DNA of 64,000 nucleotides from Rhodobacteraceae bacterium Water-Bin34 (GCA_900197625.1 FZLS01000001.1:124001-188000); one strand, 5' to 3'. Counted from the first letter of the stretch, positions 39,173 through 50,985 are shown. The notes: generated by a model not told the origin, from the sequence alone. Translations and numbers: made by a program.

Positions 39173-40162
39173 TCATGCAACACCAGCTTGTATGAGCATC
39201 AGCATACTTATTAAGCCGATAGGTTTACCATTATCTAAAACAAAAGCAGCTGAAATATGCTTCTGTTCTAAAACACTCAAAATTTTTGCACATGACTGAT
39301 TTTGTTTGAAAGAAATAAAACTTTTTGTCATTATTTCTTTTCCGTATGTTCCAAACATCACATCTTTCATTGAGCCATCAGAATTTTTTGCAATATAACG
39401 ACGAACATCGCCATCCGTGATTATGCCAGACATTTGACCAAATTCATTTTCAAGGCCTACAATGCCATAACCTTTTTTGCCAATCAAATCTAATATATCT
39501 GAAAAAGGAGAATTCTCTGATATGATGGGTAACTTATCTTCAGTATGCATCAAATCTTTCACAGGCATCAATGCAGCCCCTAATTTTCCTCCTGGGTGAA
39601 AATTGAAAAAATCTTCTTCAGAAAAACCTTTTTCCTTTAATAAAGTGATTGCAAGGGCATCACCAAGTGCAAGTTGTATAAGTGTGGATGATGTTGGAGC
39701 TAAGTTATGTGGACAGCTTTCTTTAACTTTCGGTAATTCTAATAAAATATCTGCAGCTTTTCCTAATGTGCTGTTTGCATTTGCAGTAAATGCAATAATT
39801 GGAACTCCAAAACGTTTTCCATACCTAATGATATCAACTAATTCACGGCTTTCCCCAGAAAATGACATAAGTAATAATACATCATCTTCGCAAACCATGC
39901 CTAAATCCCCATGGCTTGCTTCGGCGGGGTGAAGAAAAAGAGATGGAGTACCAGTCGATGCAAATGTAGCAACTAATTTTTTTCCTATAATACCGCTCTT
40001 TCCCATTCCAGAAATAACCAGTCGCCCATTTATTTCATGAATTAAATTTACTGCAGCTTCTAATTGTTCAGTGAATTTTTCATCTTCTAAACTGCTGGTT
40101 AAAGTCGACATGGCATTCGTACCAATTAATAAACATTCTTCAAATGTTGATTTGATTGTCAT
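39173..40162 (-). CDS. kdsD: Arabinose-5-phosphate isomerase (KpsF/GutQ/KdsD)
   Basis: Interconverts ribulose 5-phosphate and arabinose 5-phosphate for KDO synthesis. 329 residues. SIS domain with ISGMGKSGIIGKKL and HPAEASHGDLGM (about residues 50-90), followed by two CBS domains (DLMHTEDKLP and ITDGDVRRY, then KQNQSCAKIL). Full length. A KDO-containing outer-membrane lipopolysaccharide is implied. Confidence 0.93.
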   Translation of the reverse strand: MTIKSTFEECLLIGTNAMSTLTSSLEDEKFTEQLEAAVNLIHEINGRLVISGMGKSGIIGKKLVATFASTGTPSLFLHPAEASHGDLGMVCEDDVLLLMSFSGESRELVDIIRYGKRFGVPIIAFTANANSTLGKAADILLELPKVKESCPHNLAPTSSTLIQLALGDALAITLLKEKGFSEEDFFNFHPGGKLGAALMPVKDLMHTEDKLPIISENSPFSDILDLIGKKGYGIVGLENEFGQMSGIITDGDVRRYIAKNSDGSMKDVMFGTYGKEIMTKSFISFKQNQSCAKILSVLEQKHISAAFVLDNGKPIGLISMLMLIQAGVA

Positions 40163-40364
40163 AAAATTATCCCATTAGCATTTCATTTTAACTATCACAC
40201 TCAAAATGGATTTAAAATCCATGAATTGCATATTAACCAAGAATTGGAAGTATGATGTTGAATCACTTCGCTGAGTAAATTGATTGCAAAGAGGAGCTAA
40301 TTTTGTTGATATAAAATCAATGTTATAAATTATGATAACTGTAAATAATAATTGGGTTTTTATA

Positions 40365-41054
40365 ATGCAAAAAGATGTTTATGATCCTTCAATACCTGAT
40401 GGCCAAAATAGTACTATTAAAAACCCAATATCTTATGACGGGACAGGAGAAATTGGAAAGAGATATATAATTCCTGCTAGGCAAGGACGTGCTGTCCGTC
40501 TGAAGAAAAATCAAAGTATTTTAATCTATAACACAAAAGGAAATCAGGTATGTGATTTCTTTGCACTTATTGATGGTGCTGGCTCAGAGTTTCTCTCAAT
40601 GGAACATACTCGGACTTCTTTAGGACGCGTTTATGTTCGAACAGGAGATACATTAGTAACCAACCGCCGACGGCCACTAATTAAAATAGTTGAGGATACT
40701 TCACCAGGTATACATGATATCTTGATCGCTTGTTGTGATCATGAGCGATATCAGCAACTTGGTGCATCTAGTTATCATGATAATTGTGCTGATAATTTTC
40801 GAATGAGCTTATTAGCAATAAATGTACAGATAAAACACATACCAAGTCCGTTCAATATTTGGATGAATATACCTGTTACAGGCAATACTGGTGAATATAG
40901 TTGGGAAGCACCAGTTTCGTCTGCAGGAGATTTTATAAAGCTATCAGCCCATGAGGACTGTATTGTTGTTATGTCTGCATGTCCTCAGGATATGACACCT
41001 GTGAATGGCATCGGTGTGTTACCTGCTGAGCTAGAATTTGAGTTAGAAAATTAA
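40365..41054 (+). CDS. DUF1989 (urea carboxylase-associated) protein
   Basis: 229 residues from ATG 40365 (an in-frame ATG at 40332 adds 11; neither has a strong binding site). The family blocks YIIPARQGRAVRLKKNQSILIYNTKGNQVCDFFAL and CDHERYQQLGASSYHDNCADNF are clear, with Cys and His residues that may bind metal. The family often neighbours urea carboxylase genes, but none is here. The catalytic role is not settled from sequence. Confidence 0.88.
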   Translation: MQKDVYDPSIPDGQNSTIKNPISYDGTGEIGKRYIIPARQGRAVRLKKNQSILIYNTKGNQVCDFFALIDGAGSEFLSMEHTRTSLGRVYVRTGDTLVTNRRRPLIKIVEDTSPGIHDILIACCDHERYQQLGASSYHDNCADNFRMSLLAINVQIKHIPSPFNIWMNIPVTGNTGEYSWEAPVSSAGDFIKLSAHEDCIVVMSACPQDMTPVNGIGVLPAELEFELEN

Positions 41055-41079
41055 CAATATTGTTTATTGGTAAAGATGT

Positions 41080-41155
41080 TGGTGGAGCCTAGGAGGATCG
41101 AACTCCTGACCTCTTCGCTGCCAGCGAAGCGCTCTCCCAGCTGAGCTAAGGCCCC
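41080..41155 (-). tRNA. tRNA-Ala (GGC)
   Basis: On the minus strand: acceptor GGGGCCT pairs with AGGCTCC, D arm AGCTCAGCTGGGAGAGC, anticodon stem-loop CTTCGCTGGCAGCGAAG with anticodon GGC, T arm AGGAGTTCGATCCTCC, discriminator A and encoded CCA. 76 nt. Confidence 0.95.
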
Positions 41156-41185
41156 ATTGATGCATACAAAAATGTTTGCATATAG

Positions 41186-41215
41186 TTCCCGCATTTATTG
41201 TAGTAAGTGCGGGAA
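41186..41215 (-). terminator. Stem-loop downstream of the FYDLN-acid gene
   Basis: A 12-bp stem, TTCCCGCATTTA (41186-41197) with TAAGTGCGGGAA (41204-41215), surrounds a 6-nt loop and has one G-U pair. It starts 4 bp past the stop codon of the minus-strand gene ending at 41220. There is no U-run, so termination is plausible but weak. Confidence 0.5.
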
Positions 41216-41219
41216 TTAA

Positions 41220-41561
41220 TTAGCTATCGTCATCTGGTGATGCAACACCTGCAACTTCTTCTAATGGCACAGTGTCTGCGTCATCATCGTCGTCTAATAC
41301 ATCATCTCCAAGATCAACATCTGATACATCATCATCATCTAGCACATCAACGTCATCAACTAAATCGTCATCTGTTGCTTCTTTGATAGATGCTTTATCT
41401 GCTTTATCAGAAAGAGACGCCTTAGATTTATCTTCAGTAAAAAAAGATAACGGGTACTCTGTCCCAGTGTATGGGCTTACTATTGGATCTTTGTTTAAGT
41501 CATAAAACCTTTTACCGCTTTCAGGGCAAAGACGTTTTACGCCCCATTCTTCTTTGGGCAT
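41220..41561 (-). CDS. FYDLN acid domain protein (TIGR02300)
   Basis: 113 residues. The N-terminal part has WGVKRLCPESGKRFYDLNKDPIVSPYTG, the TIGR02300 signature. The second half is a long acidic tail dominated by Asp, with VDVLDDDD-type repeats. The DNA of that tail is a run of GAT-like triplets, so strand shadows there are meaningless. A conserved alphaproteobacterial family of unknown function; the Cys and charge pattern suggests a nucleic-acid-interacting or regulatory protein, unproven. Confidence 0.92.
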   Translation of the reverse strand: MPKEEWGVKRLCPESGKRFYDLNKDPIVSPYTGTEYPLSFFTEDKSKASLSDKADKASIKEATDDDLVDDVDVLDDDDVSDVDLGDDVLDDDDDADTVPLEEVAGVASPDDDS

Positions 41562-41697
41562 AGGATGTTCCCTCTCAAAAAATTTTCGAAATTCTGATGG
41601 CGAATTGCCACATCAGGGCAAGCTTGTCAAAGGTCTATCTTAAAAAAAGATAACTAAATGGCATTGCATTGCTTAATTGAGCGAATATTATGAAAAA

Positions 41698-42384
41698 ATG
41701 AATGATTTTTTATTAATTGGTGATCCACCTATTGAAGTATATTTGCGAAACAATTCATTGGCTAAGAGATATTCTCTTAGGATATCGAATAAAGATAATA
41801 AAGTAAGTTTAACTTTACCAAGATGGTCAAATCTCAAAGAAGCAAAAGAATTTGCTCAAAGCCAAGAAGAATGGATGCGAAAACATTTATCACAGCAACT
41901 AGAGCCTATCCAAATTAATTTTGGAAAATATACGTTATTAGACGGAAAAAAAATTCTTATTCGACATGGATCTGGTAAAGCTGTCAGGGTTTTTAATGAT
42001 GAGTTGTTTGTGCCGGGAAGAGATGAAGAATTGTGTGGAAAGTTGAGAGCTTTTTACAAAACTTTAGCACGAGAAAGATTAATGAAATCTTCTGATTATT
42101 TTGCAAAAATATTGGGCTGTAAAATAAAATCAATTACTTTACGAGACACAACTACCCGATGGGGATCTTGTACTTCCAACGGAAGGTTGATGTATTCTTG
42201 GAGACTCATGATGGCTCCCCCTGAAGTGCAAGATTATGTTGCAGCTCATGAAGTATGTCATTTAATAGAGATGAATCATTCACCTGATTATTGGAAATTA
42301 GTTGAAAGTGTTGTTCCAACTTATAAATCAGATCGATCATGGCTTAAGATAAATGGTAATTTGTTACATCAATATATGCTTTAA
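41698..42384 (+). CDS. YgjP/DUF45-type metallopeptidase (M48-like)
   Basis: 228 residues from ATG 41698 (a TTG at 41677 would add seven). The zinc motif is AAHEVCHLIEMNHSPDYW: HExxH plus a downstream His, as in YgjP/SprT-like proteases. TTRWGSCTSNGRLMYSWRLMMAP precedes it, the hallmark of this family. Cytoplasmic, no signal. Substrate unknown. The GntR gene follows after 29 bp on the same strand. Confidence 0.9.
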   Translation: MNDFLLIGDPPIEVYLRNNSLAKRYSLRISNKDNKVSLTLPRWSNLKEAKEFAQSQEEWMRKHLSQQLEPIQINFGKYTLLDGKKILIRHGSGKAVRVFNDELFVPGRDEELCGKLRAFYKTLARERLMKSSDYFAKILGCKIKSITLRDTTTRWGSCTSNGRLMYSWRLMMAPPEVQDYVAAHEVCHLIEMNHSPDYWKLVESVVPTYKSDRSWLKINGNLLHQYML

Positions 42385-42395
42385 ATTTATTTAAA

Positions 42396-42407
42396 TTTGT
42401 GATCACA
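42396..42407. promoter_or_regulatory. TTTGTGATCACA operator, copy 1 (gntR start)
   Basis: TTTGTGATCACA, six bases before the ATG of the GntR gene (42414). The core TGTGATCACA (42398-42407) is a perfect palindrome. A GntR-type dimer bound here would block the start region, so autoregulation is likely. Identical to the three sites listed near sucC and sdhC. Confidence 0.65.
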
Positions 42408-42413
42408 TGAAGT

Positions 42414-43055
42414 ATGAATGAACTTGATCTGTCATTAACTAGTCATGAAGCTGTCTATAGGGCGCTTAGGGTAATGATTATGCATGGAGAACTTGAGCCA
42501 GGCCAGTCACTTACAATTCGAGGTTTAGCTTCAAACTTTGGTGTTTCTATGACGCCTGCAAGAGATGCAGTTCGTCGTTTGAGCGCTGAAGGTGCATTAA
42601 GTATTTCATCTACTGGAAGGGTCGGTACACCGGAGTTATCAAACGAAAGGATTGAAGAATTAGCATCAATTCGAGCACTTTTAGAGCCAGAACTTGCATC
42701 ACGCGCCCTGCCTCGGGCTCATTTGAACTTGTTGGAAAGGCTTAGCAATATTAATAGTTCAATTGATCAAGCAATTGTTAAAGATGATGCTGTTGATTAC
42801 ATTAGGCGAAATTTAGAATTTCATAGAACATTATATTTACGCGCTCAAGCCCCTGCAATGTTAGCTCTAGTCGAAACAGTTTGGTTACAATTAGGCCCAA
42901 CAATGCGATCTTTATATTCACAATTACAAAGACGAGAAGCGTCTCACAACCATCGACTAGCAATTGCAGCATTAAAAGTAGGTGATGAGCCGAGTCTAAA
43001 GCTTGCGATCAGAGCAGATGTTACTCAAGGATTACGAATGCTTACAAATGAATGA
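42414..43055 (+). CDS. GntR family regulator (FCD/FadR subfamily), candidate TCA regulator
   Basis: 213-residue regulator. N-terminal winged helix (about residues 10-75: IMHGELEPGQSLTIRGLASNFGVSMTPARDAVRRLSAEG) and C-terminal FCD ligand domain (80-205) with NLEFHRTL and SHNHRLAIAAL as probable metal or ligand residues; the usual last His is Asp in IRADV. It is convergent with lpdA at the edge of the TCA cluster. An operator-like palindrome overlaps its start, and identical ones lie upstream of sucC and sdhC. Its effector may be a carboxylate, as for other FCD regulators; that is inference. Confidence 0.9.
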   Translation: MNELDLSLTSHEAVYRALRVMIMHGELEPGQSLTIRGLASNFGVSMTPARDAVRRLSAEGALSISSTGRVGTPELSNERIEELASIRALLEPELASRALPRAHLNLLERLSNINSSIDQAIVKDDAVDYIRRNLEFHRTLYLRAQAPAMLALVETVWLQLGPTMRSLYSQLQRREASHNHRLAIAALKVGDEPSLKLAIRADVTQGLRMLTNE

Positions 43056-43093
43056 ATATTAATTCACTTAATGCTATTGATTAATGAGCTAAC

Positions 43094-44476
43094 TTAAGCA
43101 TGGATTGCGCCATCTCCACACGCAAGGGCAGCCTCACGGATTGCTTCTGAAAATGTTGGATGTGCGTGGCAAGTCATGGCTATATCTTGAGCTGATGCTC
43201 CAAATTCCATTGCGACGCATATTTCGTGGATTAAGTCACCTGCAGCGGGTCCAATTAAATGACAGCCTAAAATTCGATCTGTATTAGCATCTGCTAGTAT
43301 TTTCACAAATCCTTCCCCTTGGAAAACTGCTTTTGCTCTACCATTGCCCATGAAACTAAACTTTCCAACTTTGTATTTTATTCCGGCACTTTTAAGTTCT
43401 TCTTCAGTTTTGCCAACATTAGCGACTTCTGGTGTTGTGTAGATTACCCCAGGTATTACTTCGTAGTTTACGTGGCCATGTTTTCCAGAAATGACTTCTG
43501 CAACAGCCATACCTTCATCTTCTGCTTTATGAGCTAACATTGGACCAGAAATAGCATCTCCAATTGCATAGATTCCATCAACAGAAGTCTGCCATTTTTT
43601 ATCTGTTTTGATTTGCCCGTTGTCAGTTAACTCGCCGCCAATTTCAAGAAAGTTTAGCCCATCTATAAAAGGTTTTCGTCCCGTTGATACTAGAACAATT
43701 TCAGTTTCTAACTTTGTAACTACATCTGATTTTTTGTAAGTAACATTCGCTTTGGTTTTAGTGCATTTTACAGCTTCAACTGCAGCACCTAATATGAATT
43801 TCAATCCTTGCTTTTTGAGAACTCTTTGAAAATTCTTTGAAATCTCCATATCCATTCCGGGTGTAATATGATCCATATATTCAATTATAGTTACATCCGT
43901 ACCAAGCCTAGAATAAATACTGCCCATTTCAAGTCCAATTACTCCTGCACCAATTACAATCATTGATTTTGGAATCTTTGATAATGATAAAGCACCTGTT
44001 GAAGTAACAATACGATTTTCATCAATTTCTACATTAGGAATTGATGATGGTTCTGATCCACTTGCAATAACAATGTTTTTTGCATCATAGATTTTTTCAT
44101 CCACAGAAACCCGGTTTTTATTAACAAATTTGGCCCATCCTTTAAGCCAATCTATTTTATTTTTCTTTAATAAAAATTCTATACCTTTTGTATTTTGAGA
44201 AATTACATCATTTTTGTAATTTTGCATTTTATTAAAATCAATTTTTGGATTACTTGTAATCAATCCCATTTTTTCAAAATTATGAGTGGCTTCATGATAT
44301 GAATGAGATGCGTGCAATAGAGCTTTTGATGGAATGCAACCAACATTTAAACAAGTTCCTCCCAAGGTATCTCTACCCTCAACAATTGCAGTTTTGAGCC
44401 CTAATTGTGCACATCGGATGGCACTAACATAGCCTCCTGGTCCGCTGCCAATCACGATTACATCATAATTTGTCAT
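43094..44476 (-). CDS. lpdA: Dihydrolipoyl dehydrogenase
   Basis: E3 flavoprotein of the 2-oxoglutarate dehydrogenase complex. 460 residues. FAD motif [10 protein letters not shown], redox Cys42/Cys47 in [16 protein letters not shown] motif [17 protein letters not shown], and the C-terminal His-Glu in [10 protein letters not shown]. Last gene of the suc operon, 71 bp after sucB. Confidence 0.96.
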   Translation of the reverse strand: MTNYDVIVIGSGPGGYVSAIRCAQLGLKTAIVEGRDTLGGTCLNVGCIPSKALLHASHSYHEATHNFEKMGLITSNPKIDFNKMQNYKNDVISQNTKGIEFLLKKNKIDWLKGWAKFVNKNRVSVDEKIYDAKNIVIASGSEPSSIPNVEIDENRIVTSTGALSLSKIPKSMIVIGAGVIGLEMGSIYSRLGTDVTIIEYMDHITPGMDMEISKNFQRVLKKQGLKFILGAAVEAVKCTKTKANVTYKKSDVVTKLETEIVLVSTGRKPFIDGLNFLEIGGELTDNGQIKTDKKWQTSVDGIYAIGDAISGPMLAHKAEDEGMAVAEVISGKHGHVNYEVIPGVIYTTPEVANVGKTEEELKSAGIKYKVGKFSFMGNGRAKAVFQGEGFVKILADANTDRILGCHLIGPAAGDLIHEICVAMEFGASAQDIAMTCHAHPTFSEAIREAALACGDGAIHA

Positions 44477-44547
44477 TGAGGGCTATCCTTTCGAATTTTG
44501 ATGCAAATATCGATTTTTAACATCTGTTTTTTGAATATTTTCAACTT

Positions 44548-45726
44548 TTAAAGATCCATTAATAATCTGCGAGGATCTTCTAATGCTTCTTTTACGCGTA
44601 CCAGGAAAGTGACTGCACCTTTACCATCTACAACGCGATGATCATATGACAATGCCAAATACATCATTGGTCTTATTGCAATGTTATCATTAATTACAAC
44701 TGGTCGTTTTTGGATTGTATGCATACCTAGTATGCCTGATTGAGGTGGATTAAGAATTGGAGATGACATCAATGAGCCATAAACTCCTCCATTTGAAATT
44801 GTAAATGTTCCACCTTGCATTTCTGCCATGGATAATTTTCCACTCCTTGCTCGAGCACCTTTTTCTGCGATGGCTTTTTCAATATCAGCAAATGACATTT
44901 GATCAACATCATTAATTACTGGGACTACAAGCCCTGTTGGCGTTCCGGCTGCTATGCCCATGTTTACATAGTTCTTATATACGACATCATTTCCGTCGAT
45001 TTCAGAATTTACTTCTGGAATTTCTTTTAGTGCATGACAACATGCTTTTGTAAAAAATGACATAAACCCAAGTTTCACACCATGTTTTTTCATGAACATA
45101 TCTTTATATTCTGCCCTGAGATCCATCACTGAAGTCATATCAACTTCATTATATGTAGTTAACATAGCTGCAGTATTTTGGCTTTCTTTTAATCTTCTTG
45201 CGATGGTTTGGCGCAAACGTGTCATTGTCACGCGTTCTTCACGTGGGTCATTTTGTCGGGGTTTAACAGGAGAACCAATCTTTTGTGAGAGAATAGGGCT
45301 GGCGATTGCATCTAAAACATCACCCTTCATTATTCTACCGTCTCTGCCAGTACCTGATACATTCTTAATATTATTCTCTTCCATTAGTTTTTCTGCGGAA
45401 GGAGCATTTTTGACACTATTTTTTTCTGGGTCAGAAGGAGTATCATCTGGTGTTTTGGCAGAAATTTCTTCTGTTTTTATATTAGAAATTGATCCTTCTG
45501 AAATTTGTGCAAGAAGAGCATCAACGCCAACGGTCACGCCTTCATCAGCTACTATTTCTGAAAGAATACCACTTACAGGAGCGGCAACTTCTACTGTAAC
45601 TTTATCTGTCTCTAGTTCACATATCATTTCATCTTGAATTACTGGATCACCAGCTTTTTTGAACCACGTGGCTAATGTTGCCTCAGTCACACTTTCACCT
45701 AATGTCGGTACGCGTACTTCAGTCAT
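44548..45726 (-). CDS. sucB: 2-oxoglutarate dehydrogenase E2 (dihydrolipoyl succinyltransferase)
   Basis: 392 residues. One lipoyl domain with Lys42 in [12 protein letters not shown] peripheral-subunit-binding domain is at about 107-145 ([20 protein letters not shown]). A catalytic domain ends with the active-site [17 protein letters not shown] Ser/Asp/Glu-rich linker sits between the first two. Four bp after sucA on the minus strand. Confidence 0.96.
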   Translation of the reverse strand: MTEVRVPTLGESVTEATLATWFKKAGDPVIQDEMICELETDKVTVEVAAPVSGILSEIVADEGVTVGVDALLAQISEGSISNIKTEEISAKTPDDTPSDPEKNSVKNAPSAEKLMEENNIKNVSGTGRDGRIMKGDVLDAIASPILSQKIGSPVKPRQNDPREERVTMTRLRQTIARRLKESQNTAAMLTTYNEVDMTSVMDLRAEYKDMFMKKHGVKLGFMSFFTKACCHALKEIPEVNSEIDGNDVVYKNYVNMGIAAGTPTGLVVPVINDVDQMSFADIEKAIAEKGARARSGKLSMAEMQGGTFTISNGGVYGSLMSSPILNPPQSGILGMHTIQKRPVVINDNIAIRPMMYLALSYDHRVVDGKGAVTFLVRVKEALEDPRRLLMDL

Positions 45727-45730
45727 TGAG

Positions 45731-48682
45731 TTATCCTTTCAAAGTTAACGCTTGATCAATTAGCGTCATTTGTTCTTTTTTGTGAGTACTTGCTAGTCCA
45801 GTCGCAGGTGCTGCAGCAGCTTTTCGGCCAATATATTTTGGCCTAGTTTGTTTAGAGCCTATTTCTATTAGATTGCGCTCAATATGAGGGTTTATAAACG
45901 ACCAAGCACCTTGGTTTTCTGGTTCTTCTTGACACCATATTATTTCAGCATTTTTAAAGCGTTTTAATTCTTTTTGTAACGCAATATTGGCAACTGGATA
46001 AAGCTGTTCTAGCCTCATTAAATATATGTCATTTATATTTCGATCATCTCGTTCAGCTAGGAGGTCGTAGTAAACCTTTCCTGAACATATCACTACTCGT
46101 TTTATATTTTTATCAGTTAGAAGGTTTGTTTTTGATTTTCCCTCTTGTGCATCATCCCATAATACACGGTGGAAACTTGATTTTCCTACAAAATCATCAA
46201 TTCTTGAAACTGCATGTTTATGTCTTAACAGAGATTTAGGCGTCATTAAAACTAATGGTTTTCTGTATGTGCGGTGCATTTGCCGGCGTAAAATATGAAA
46301 GTAATTTGCAGGAGTTGTTACGTTTGCAATTACCCAATTGTCTTCTGCACAATTTTGTAAGAATCGCTCAGGGCGAGCAGATGAGTGCTCTGGTCCTTGA
46401 CCCTCCATCCCATGTGGCAGCAACATGACTAACCCTGACATACGTAGCCATTTTGATTCTCCAGTACCAATGAATTGATCAAACATGATTTGTGCACCAT
46501 TCGCAAAGTCTCCAAACTGAGCTTCCCAAAGTGTAAGCGCATTAGGTTCTGCAAGGGAGTACCCATATTCGTATCCTAAGACTGCATATTCCGATAGCAT
46601 ACTGTCGATGACTTCATAATGCCCTTCTTGATCATTACGTATGTTATTTAATGGATAGAACTTTTCACCTGTATTTTGATCTAAAATACCTGAATGTCTG
46701 TGACTGAATGTTCCACGTGTACAATCTTGTCCAGATAAGCGAATTGGGAAACCTTCGATTTGTAATGAGCCAAATGCTAGGGCTTCACCTGTTGACCAAT
46801 CAATATTTTCTCCTGATGAAATCATTTTTGATTTTGCATCTAGAATTCTCGAAATTGTCCTATGTGTGTTCCAACTATTTGGTAGGCGAGTAAGTGCTGA
46901 TCCAATTTCATTAAAACGTTTTTTTGTAATCGCTGTTTTCCCTCGCTGATATTCAGGATCTTTCGATTGCAGATGCTTCCACCTTCCATCTAACCAGTCA
47001 GCTTTGTTTGGTTTGTAGACTTTTCCAGCCTCGAATTCTTCATTTAAGCGCATTTGGAACGCTGCTTTCATATCCTCAATTTCGCCTTCGGGAATTAAGC
47101 CATCTTTAACGAGACGCTCTGTGTAGATCGATAATGATGTTTTATGCGTTTTAATTTTTTTATACATTTGAGGTTGAGTGAACATAGGTTCATCACCTTC
47201 ATTATGACCAAACCTTCTGTAACAAAATATATCCAGTACAACATCTTTGCGAAATTTTTGTCTAAATTCTGTTGCAACTTTAGCGGCGTGTACTACTGCT
47301 TCTGGGTCATCGCCATTGACATGAAAAATGGGCGCTTCAACCATCAAAGAAATATCTGTTGGATAGGGTGATGAGCGACTATCATGTGGTGAAGTTGTAA
47401 ATCCTATCTGGTTGTTTACAACAATATGCATTGTCCCACCAGTTATATGCCCTTTTAATCCTGACAAGCCAAAACACTCTGCGATGACACCCTGTCCAGC
47501 AAACGCTGCATCACCGTGGAGAAGCACAGGCATTACAGCGCCACGATCTCGACCATGTTGATCACCTTTAGCCCTAGCTTTGCCAAGAACAACAGGATTA
47601 ACAGCCTCTAGATGCGATGGATTTGCGGTGAGTGAAAGATGAACAGAATTTCCATCAAATTCTCTATCTGATGAAGCGCCAAGATGATATTTAACATCCC
47701 CAGAGCCTTCTACATCATCTGGTTTGTATGAGCCACCAAGGAATTCATTGAATATAGCACGATAAGGTTTCGACATAACATTAACTAAAACATTCAAGCG
47801 TCCTCGGTGTGGCATTCCAACAATAATATCTTTGACACCTAATGCGCCACCTTTTTTGATAATTTGTTCCATTGCTGGGATTAAGGACTCTGCTCCATCT
47901 AGACCAAAACGTTTTGTGCCTGAGTATTTAACATGGCAAAACTTTTCAAAACCTTCAGCTTCAACCATTTTGTTTAAAATTGCTTTTCTACCTTCTTTTG
48001 AGAAAAAACGTTCTTTATCCCAAGATTCTATTCTTTCTTTCAGCCATGATGCTTCATCTGGATTGGAAAGGTGCATATATTGTAACGCAAATGTTCCACA
48101 ATAAGTTGTAAGTAATTTTTCAATTATTTGACGCATCGTAGCAGACTCAAGGCCTAACACATTGTCTAAATATATAGGTCGGTCCATATCAATTTCATTG
48201 AAACCATAATATCTTGGATCTAACTCTGGATGTGGATCTTTTGTGCGTAAACTTAAAGGATCTAGATTAGCAATTAAATGGCCACGAATACGATAGGCTC
48301 GTATGATCATAAGAGCTCTCATACTGTCGAGGACAGCCTGTTGAATGTCAGAGTCTGAAAATGATTTCCCATTTTTCAGAGCATTCTCTTGAATTTTGTC
48401 CCCTGCAATATTAGGATCTTCAGCCCACTGGCCATCAAGAGCTGAGGTTAATTCATCGTTTGGAATTGGTGGCCAATCAGGGCGTGACCATGAAGGCCCT
48501 GATGCTTCTGCAACAACATCAGAAATATCATCTGCTAATTCTGAAAAGAAATCTTGCCAAGATGTGTCAACTGAACTGGGATTTTCTACATATTGTGCAT
48601 ATAGTTTTTCTACATATTCTGCATTATGCCCTTGTAGAAATGAAGAAGCATGTAGTTGTTCGTTTGTCAGCTTATCAGTCAT
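45731..48682 (-). CDS. sucA: 2-oxoglutarate dehydrogenase E1
   Basis: Thiamine-diphosphate decarboxylase of the TCA cycle. 983 residues from ATG 48682, which has AGGTGAA upstream; a GTG three codons earlier is inside that binding site. N-terminal [35 protein letters not shown], the ThDP block GDAAFAGQG and [16 protein letters not shown] are all present. Part of sucCDAB-lpdA. Confidence 0.97.
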   Translation of the reverse strand: MTDKLTNEQLHASSFLQGHNAEYVEKLYAQYVENPSSVDTSWQDFFSELADDISDVVAEASGPSWSRPDWPPIPNDELTSALDGQWAEDPNIAGDKIQENALKNGKSFSDSDIQQAVLDSMRALMIIRAYRIRGHLIANLDPLSLRTKDPHPELDPRYYGFNEIDMDRPIYLDNVLGLESATMRQIIEKLLTTYCGTFALQYMHLSNPDEASWLKERIESWDKERFFSKEGRKAILNKMVEAEGFEKFCHVKYSGTKRFGLDGAESLIPAMEQIIKKGGALGVKDIIVGMPHRGRLNVLVNVMSKPYRAIFNEFLGGSYKPDDVEGSGDVKYHLGASSDREFDGNSVHLSLTANPSHLEAVNPVVLGKARAKGDQHGRDRGAVMPVLLHGDAAFAGQGVIAECFGLSGLKGHITGGTMHIVVNNQIGFTTSPHDSRSSPYPTDISLMVEAPIFHVNGDDPEAVVHAAKVATEFRQKFRKDVVLDIFCYRRFGHNEGDEPMFTQPQMYKKIKTHKTSLSIYTERLVKDGLIPEGEIEDMKAAFQMRLNEEFEAGKVYKPNKADWLDGRWKHLQSKDPEYQRGKTAITKKRFNEIGSALTRLPNSWNTHRTISRILDAKSKMISSGENIDWSTGEALAFGSLQIEGFPIRLSGQDCTRGTFSHRHSGILDQNTGEKFYPLNNIRNDQEGHYEVIDSMLSEYAVLGYEYGYSLAEPNALTLWEAQFGDFANGAQIMFDQFIGTGESKWLRMSGLVMLLPHGMEGQGPEHSSARPERFLQNCAEDNWVIANVTTPANYFHILRRQMHRTYRKPLVLMTPKSLLRHKHAVSRIDDFVGKSSFHRVLWDDAQEGKSKTNLLTDKNIKRVVICSGKVYYDLLAERDDRNINDIYLMRLEQLYPVANIALQKELKRFKNAEIIWCQEEPENQGAWSFINPHIERNLIEIGSKQTRPKYIGRKAAAAPATGLASTHKKEQMTLIDQALTLKG

Positions 48683-48758
48683 TTGTTTCACCTAACCAAA
48701 ATTAATTTTCTACAAAATCCATTTGAATACTAGGCCTGAGAAGGCCAATTAATTTATT

Positions 48759-49658
48759 TCACCCAATTGCATTTAAAACAGCTTCACCCAATCCAGCTGG
48801 ACTGTCAGCTACAACAATCCCTGCCTGTCGCATTGCTTCAATTTTTGAGCCTGCGTCACCCTTACCCCCGGCAACGATGGCTCCAGCGTGGCCCATTCTT
48901 CGACCTGGAGGAGCTGTGACACCAGCTATAAAACCTGCAACGGGTTTTTTGCGACCTTTTTTGGCTTCATCAATCAAAAACTGAGCAGCTTCTTCTTCAG
49001 CACTTCCACCAATTTCCCCAATCATAATGATTGAATGTGTCTCTTCGTCTGCCAAAAATAGTTCAAGGATGTCTATGAATTCTGTACCTTTAATTGGATC
49101 TCCGCCAATTCCAACGGCACTAGACTGGCCTAAACCTGCATTCGTTGTTTGAAAAACTGCTTCATATGTTAAAGTTCCAGATCGTGATAAAACTCCAACA
49201 GATCCTTTTTGGAAAATCGAACCGGGCATAATTCCAATTTTGCATTCATTTGGTGTCATTAGTCCTGGACAATTACCACCTATCAATCTTGAATTTGAAT
49301 TTTCTAGTTTATTTTTTACTCGAACCATATCCATCACAGGGATACCTTCGGTTATGCATGTTATTAAATCTATATCTGCATCGATGGCTTCTTCGATTGC
49401 CGCGGCTGCACCTGCTGGTGGAACATAAATTACTGAAGCTGTAGCGCCTGTTGCGGCTTTACCTTCAGCAACACTCGCAAATATAGGTAATTCTTTCCCA
49501 TTTGATGATGCCCAATTGGTGCCACCTTTCTTTGGGTGTGTACCACCAACCATTTGTGTATCAAAGTATGACAGTGCTTGTTCAGTATGAAAAGTGCCTG
49601 TTTTGCCAGTTAATCCTTGTACAAGAATTTTTGTTTCTTTGTTTATAAGTATAGACAT
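48759..49658 (-). CDS. sucD: Succinate--CoA ligase, alpha subunit
   Basis: 299 residues. Phospho-His in the MGHAGAIV segment near the end (family position), CoA-binding domain with [12 protein letters not shown] at the start, and [10 protein letters not shown]. Four bp after sucC, so translationally linked. Followed by a 76-bp gap to sucA. Confidence 0.97.
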   Translation of the reverse strand: MSILINKETKILVQGLTGKTGTFHTEQALSYFDTQMVGGTHPKKGGTNWASSNGKELPIFASVAEGKAATGATASVIYVPPAGAAAAIEEAIDADIDLITCITEGIPVMDMVRVKNKLENSNSRLIGGNCPGLMTPNECKIGIMPGSIFQKGSVGVLSRSGTLTYEAVFQTTNAGLGQSSAVGIGGDPIKGTEFIDILELFLADEETHSIIMIGEIGGSAEEEAAQFLIDEAKKGRKKPVAGFIAGVTAPPGRRMGHAGAIVAGGKGDAGSKIEAMRQAGIVVADSPAGLGEAVLNAIG

Positions 49659-49662
49659 CTGA

Positions 49663-50856
49663 TTAACCTTTCACGGCTTTAACAATTTTGGCTGCTGCAT
49701 CATCAAGATCATCTGCAGCAATCACATCAAAAGGACTGTTGTTAATTATATCCTTGCCTTCTTGAACTTTTGTACCCTCCAACCGAACAACCAATGGAAC
49801 GCTTAAGCCTACTTCTTTTACAGCTTCAACTACACCTTCGGCGATAACGTCACAGCGCATTATGCCTCCAAATATATTTACTAGAATACCTTTTACATTA
49901 GGGTCTGAGGTGATAATTTTAAATGCTGCTGTTACTTTTTCTGCAGTTGCACCACCACCAACATCTAAAAAGTTTGCTGGTTCGGCACCTTTTAATTTAA
50001 TGATATCCATTGTCGCCATGGCTAAGCCAGCACCATTAACCATACAACCAATTTCACCGTCCAAAGCAATATAGCTAAGGTCATATTGTGACGCTTCTAA
50101 CTCTTTAGCATCTTCTTCTGTTTCATCACGCAATGCTAAAATATCTGGTTGACGAAATAATGCATTACCATCAAAAGCCATTTTGGCATCTAGACATTTT
50201 AAACCACCATCTTCCATGACTATTAGTGGATTGATTTCTAGCATATCCATGTCTTTCTCAACAAACATGCGGTACAAATTGGATGTAAGTTCAATACATT
50301 CATCAATATTTTTACCTGCTAATTTTAAGGCATTAGATACCTCAGCTCCATTTTCTTTTGTAAAGCCAGTTGATGGATCAATTGTCACAGTTATGATCTT
50401 TTCAGGAGAGTTTTCTGCGACAGCTTCAATATCCATACCGCCTTCAGTCGAAGCCACAAAAGCAATTCTAGAAGTGGCACGGTCCAATAATACTGCCAGA
50501 TATAGTTCTGTTTCAATATCTGAACCATCTTCTATGTAAATTCTGTTAACTTGCTTGCCTGCTGGACCAGTTTGATGCGTAACCAGCGTATTACCAATCA
50601 TTTTTTCTGCTTCTGAAGTTGCCTCATCAATTGAAAATGTTAACCTAACACCTCCTTTTTCGCCTGCTGCGGGTTCCTTGAATGATCCTTTGCCTCGACC
50701 TCCTGCGTGTATTTGTGCCTTAACTACCCATAAAGGGCCATCAAGTTCGCTTGCTGCAGATCGTGCCTCTAAAGCGTTATAGACTGGCCGTCCCTCAGAT
50801 ACTGGGCATCCGTATGATTTTAATAATTGTTTAGCCTGATATTCATGAATGTTCAT
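49663..50856 (-). CDS. sucC: Succinate--CoA ligase, beta subunit
   Basis: 397 residues from ATG 50856 ([16 protein letters not shown]). An upstream frame to 50871 adds five residues and covers the GGAG binding site. ATP-grasp domain with [12 protein letters not shown], then the C-terminal CoA-ligase domain with [13 protein letters not shown] and [15 protein letters not shown]. First gene of the sucCDAB-lpdA operon, with the palindrome array about 110-160 bp upstream. Confidence 0.97.
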   Translation of the reverse strand: MNIHEYQAKQLLKSYGCPVSEGRPVYNALEARSAASELDGPLWVVKAQIHAGGRGKGSFKEPAAGEKGGVRLTFSIDEATSEAEKMIGNTLVTHQTGPAGKQVNRIYIEDGSDIETELYLAVLLDRATSRIAFVASTEGGMDIEAVAENSPEKIITVTIDPSTGFTKENGAEVSNALKLAGKNIDECIELTSNLYRMFVEKDMDMLEINPLIVMEDGGLKCLDAKMAFDGNALFRQPDILALRDETEEDAKELEASQYDLSYIALDGEIGCMVNGAGLAMATMDIIKLKGAEPANFLDVGGGATAEKVTAAFKIITSDPNVKGILVNIFGGIMRCDVIAEGVVEAVKEVGLSVPLVVRLEGTKVQEGKDIINNSPFDVIAADDLDDAAAKIVKAVKG

Positions 50857-50962
50857 CGCAAATTGCTCCATAGGGCGGTGATATATTTTTTTAATACAGT
50901 AAAAAATGTATGCTAAAAGATAAAAAACTTATTTTTGGGTAAATGTACAGTTTTTTCGTTAT

Positions 50963-50974
50963 TTTGTGATCACA
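50963..50974. promoter_or_regulatory. TTTGTGATCACA operator, copy 2 (upstream of sucC)
   Basis: TTTGTGATCACA with palindromic core 50965-50974. It lies about 110 bp upstream of the sucC start, between sucC and the mdh terminator. Its centre is 21 bp from the next copy, two turns of the helix. Confidence 0.7.
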
Positions 50975-50985
50975 TAATAAATTAC

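Noticed and set aside
41272-41345. Triplet-like DNA repeat as a repeat element
   Set aside because: It encodes the Asp-rich tail that is typical of the FYDLN-acid family, so it is coding low complexity and not an element of its own.
45092-45637. 181-codon open frame opposite sucB
   Set aside because: It is antisense to conserved catalytic and lipoyl domains. The sequence is Ser/Leu/Ile-rich as expected of a reversed frame, with no known motif.
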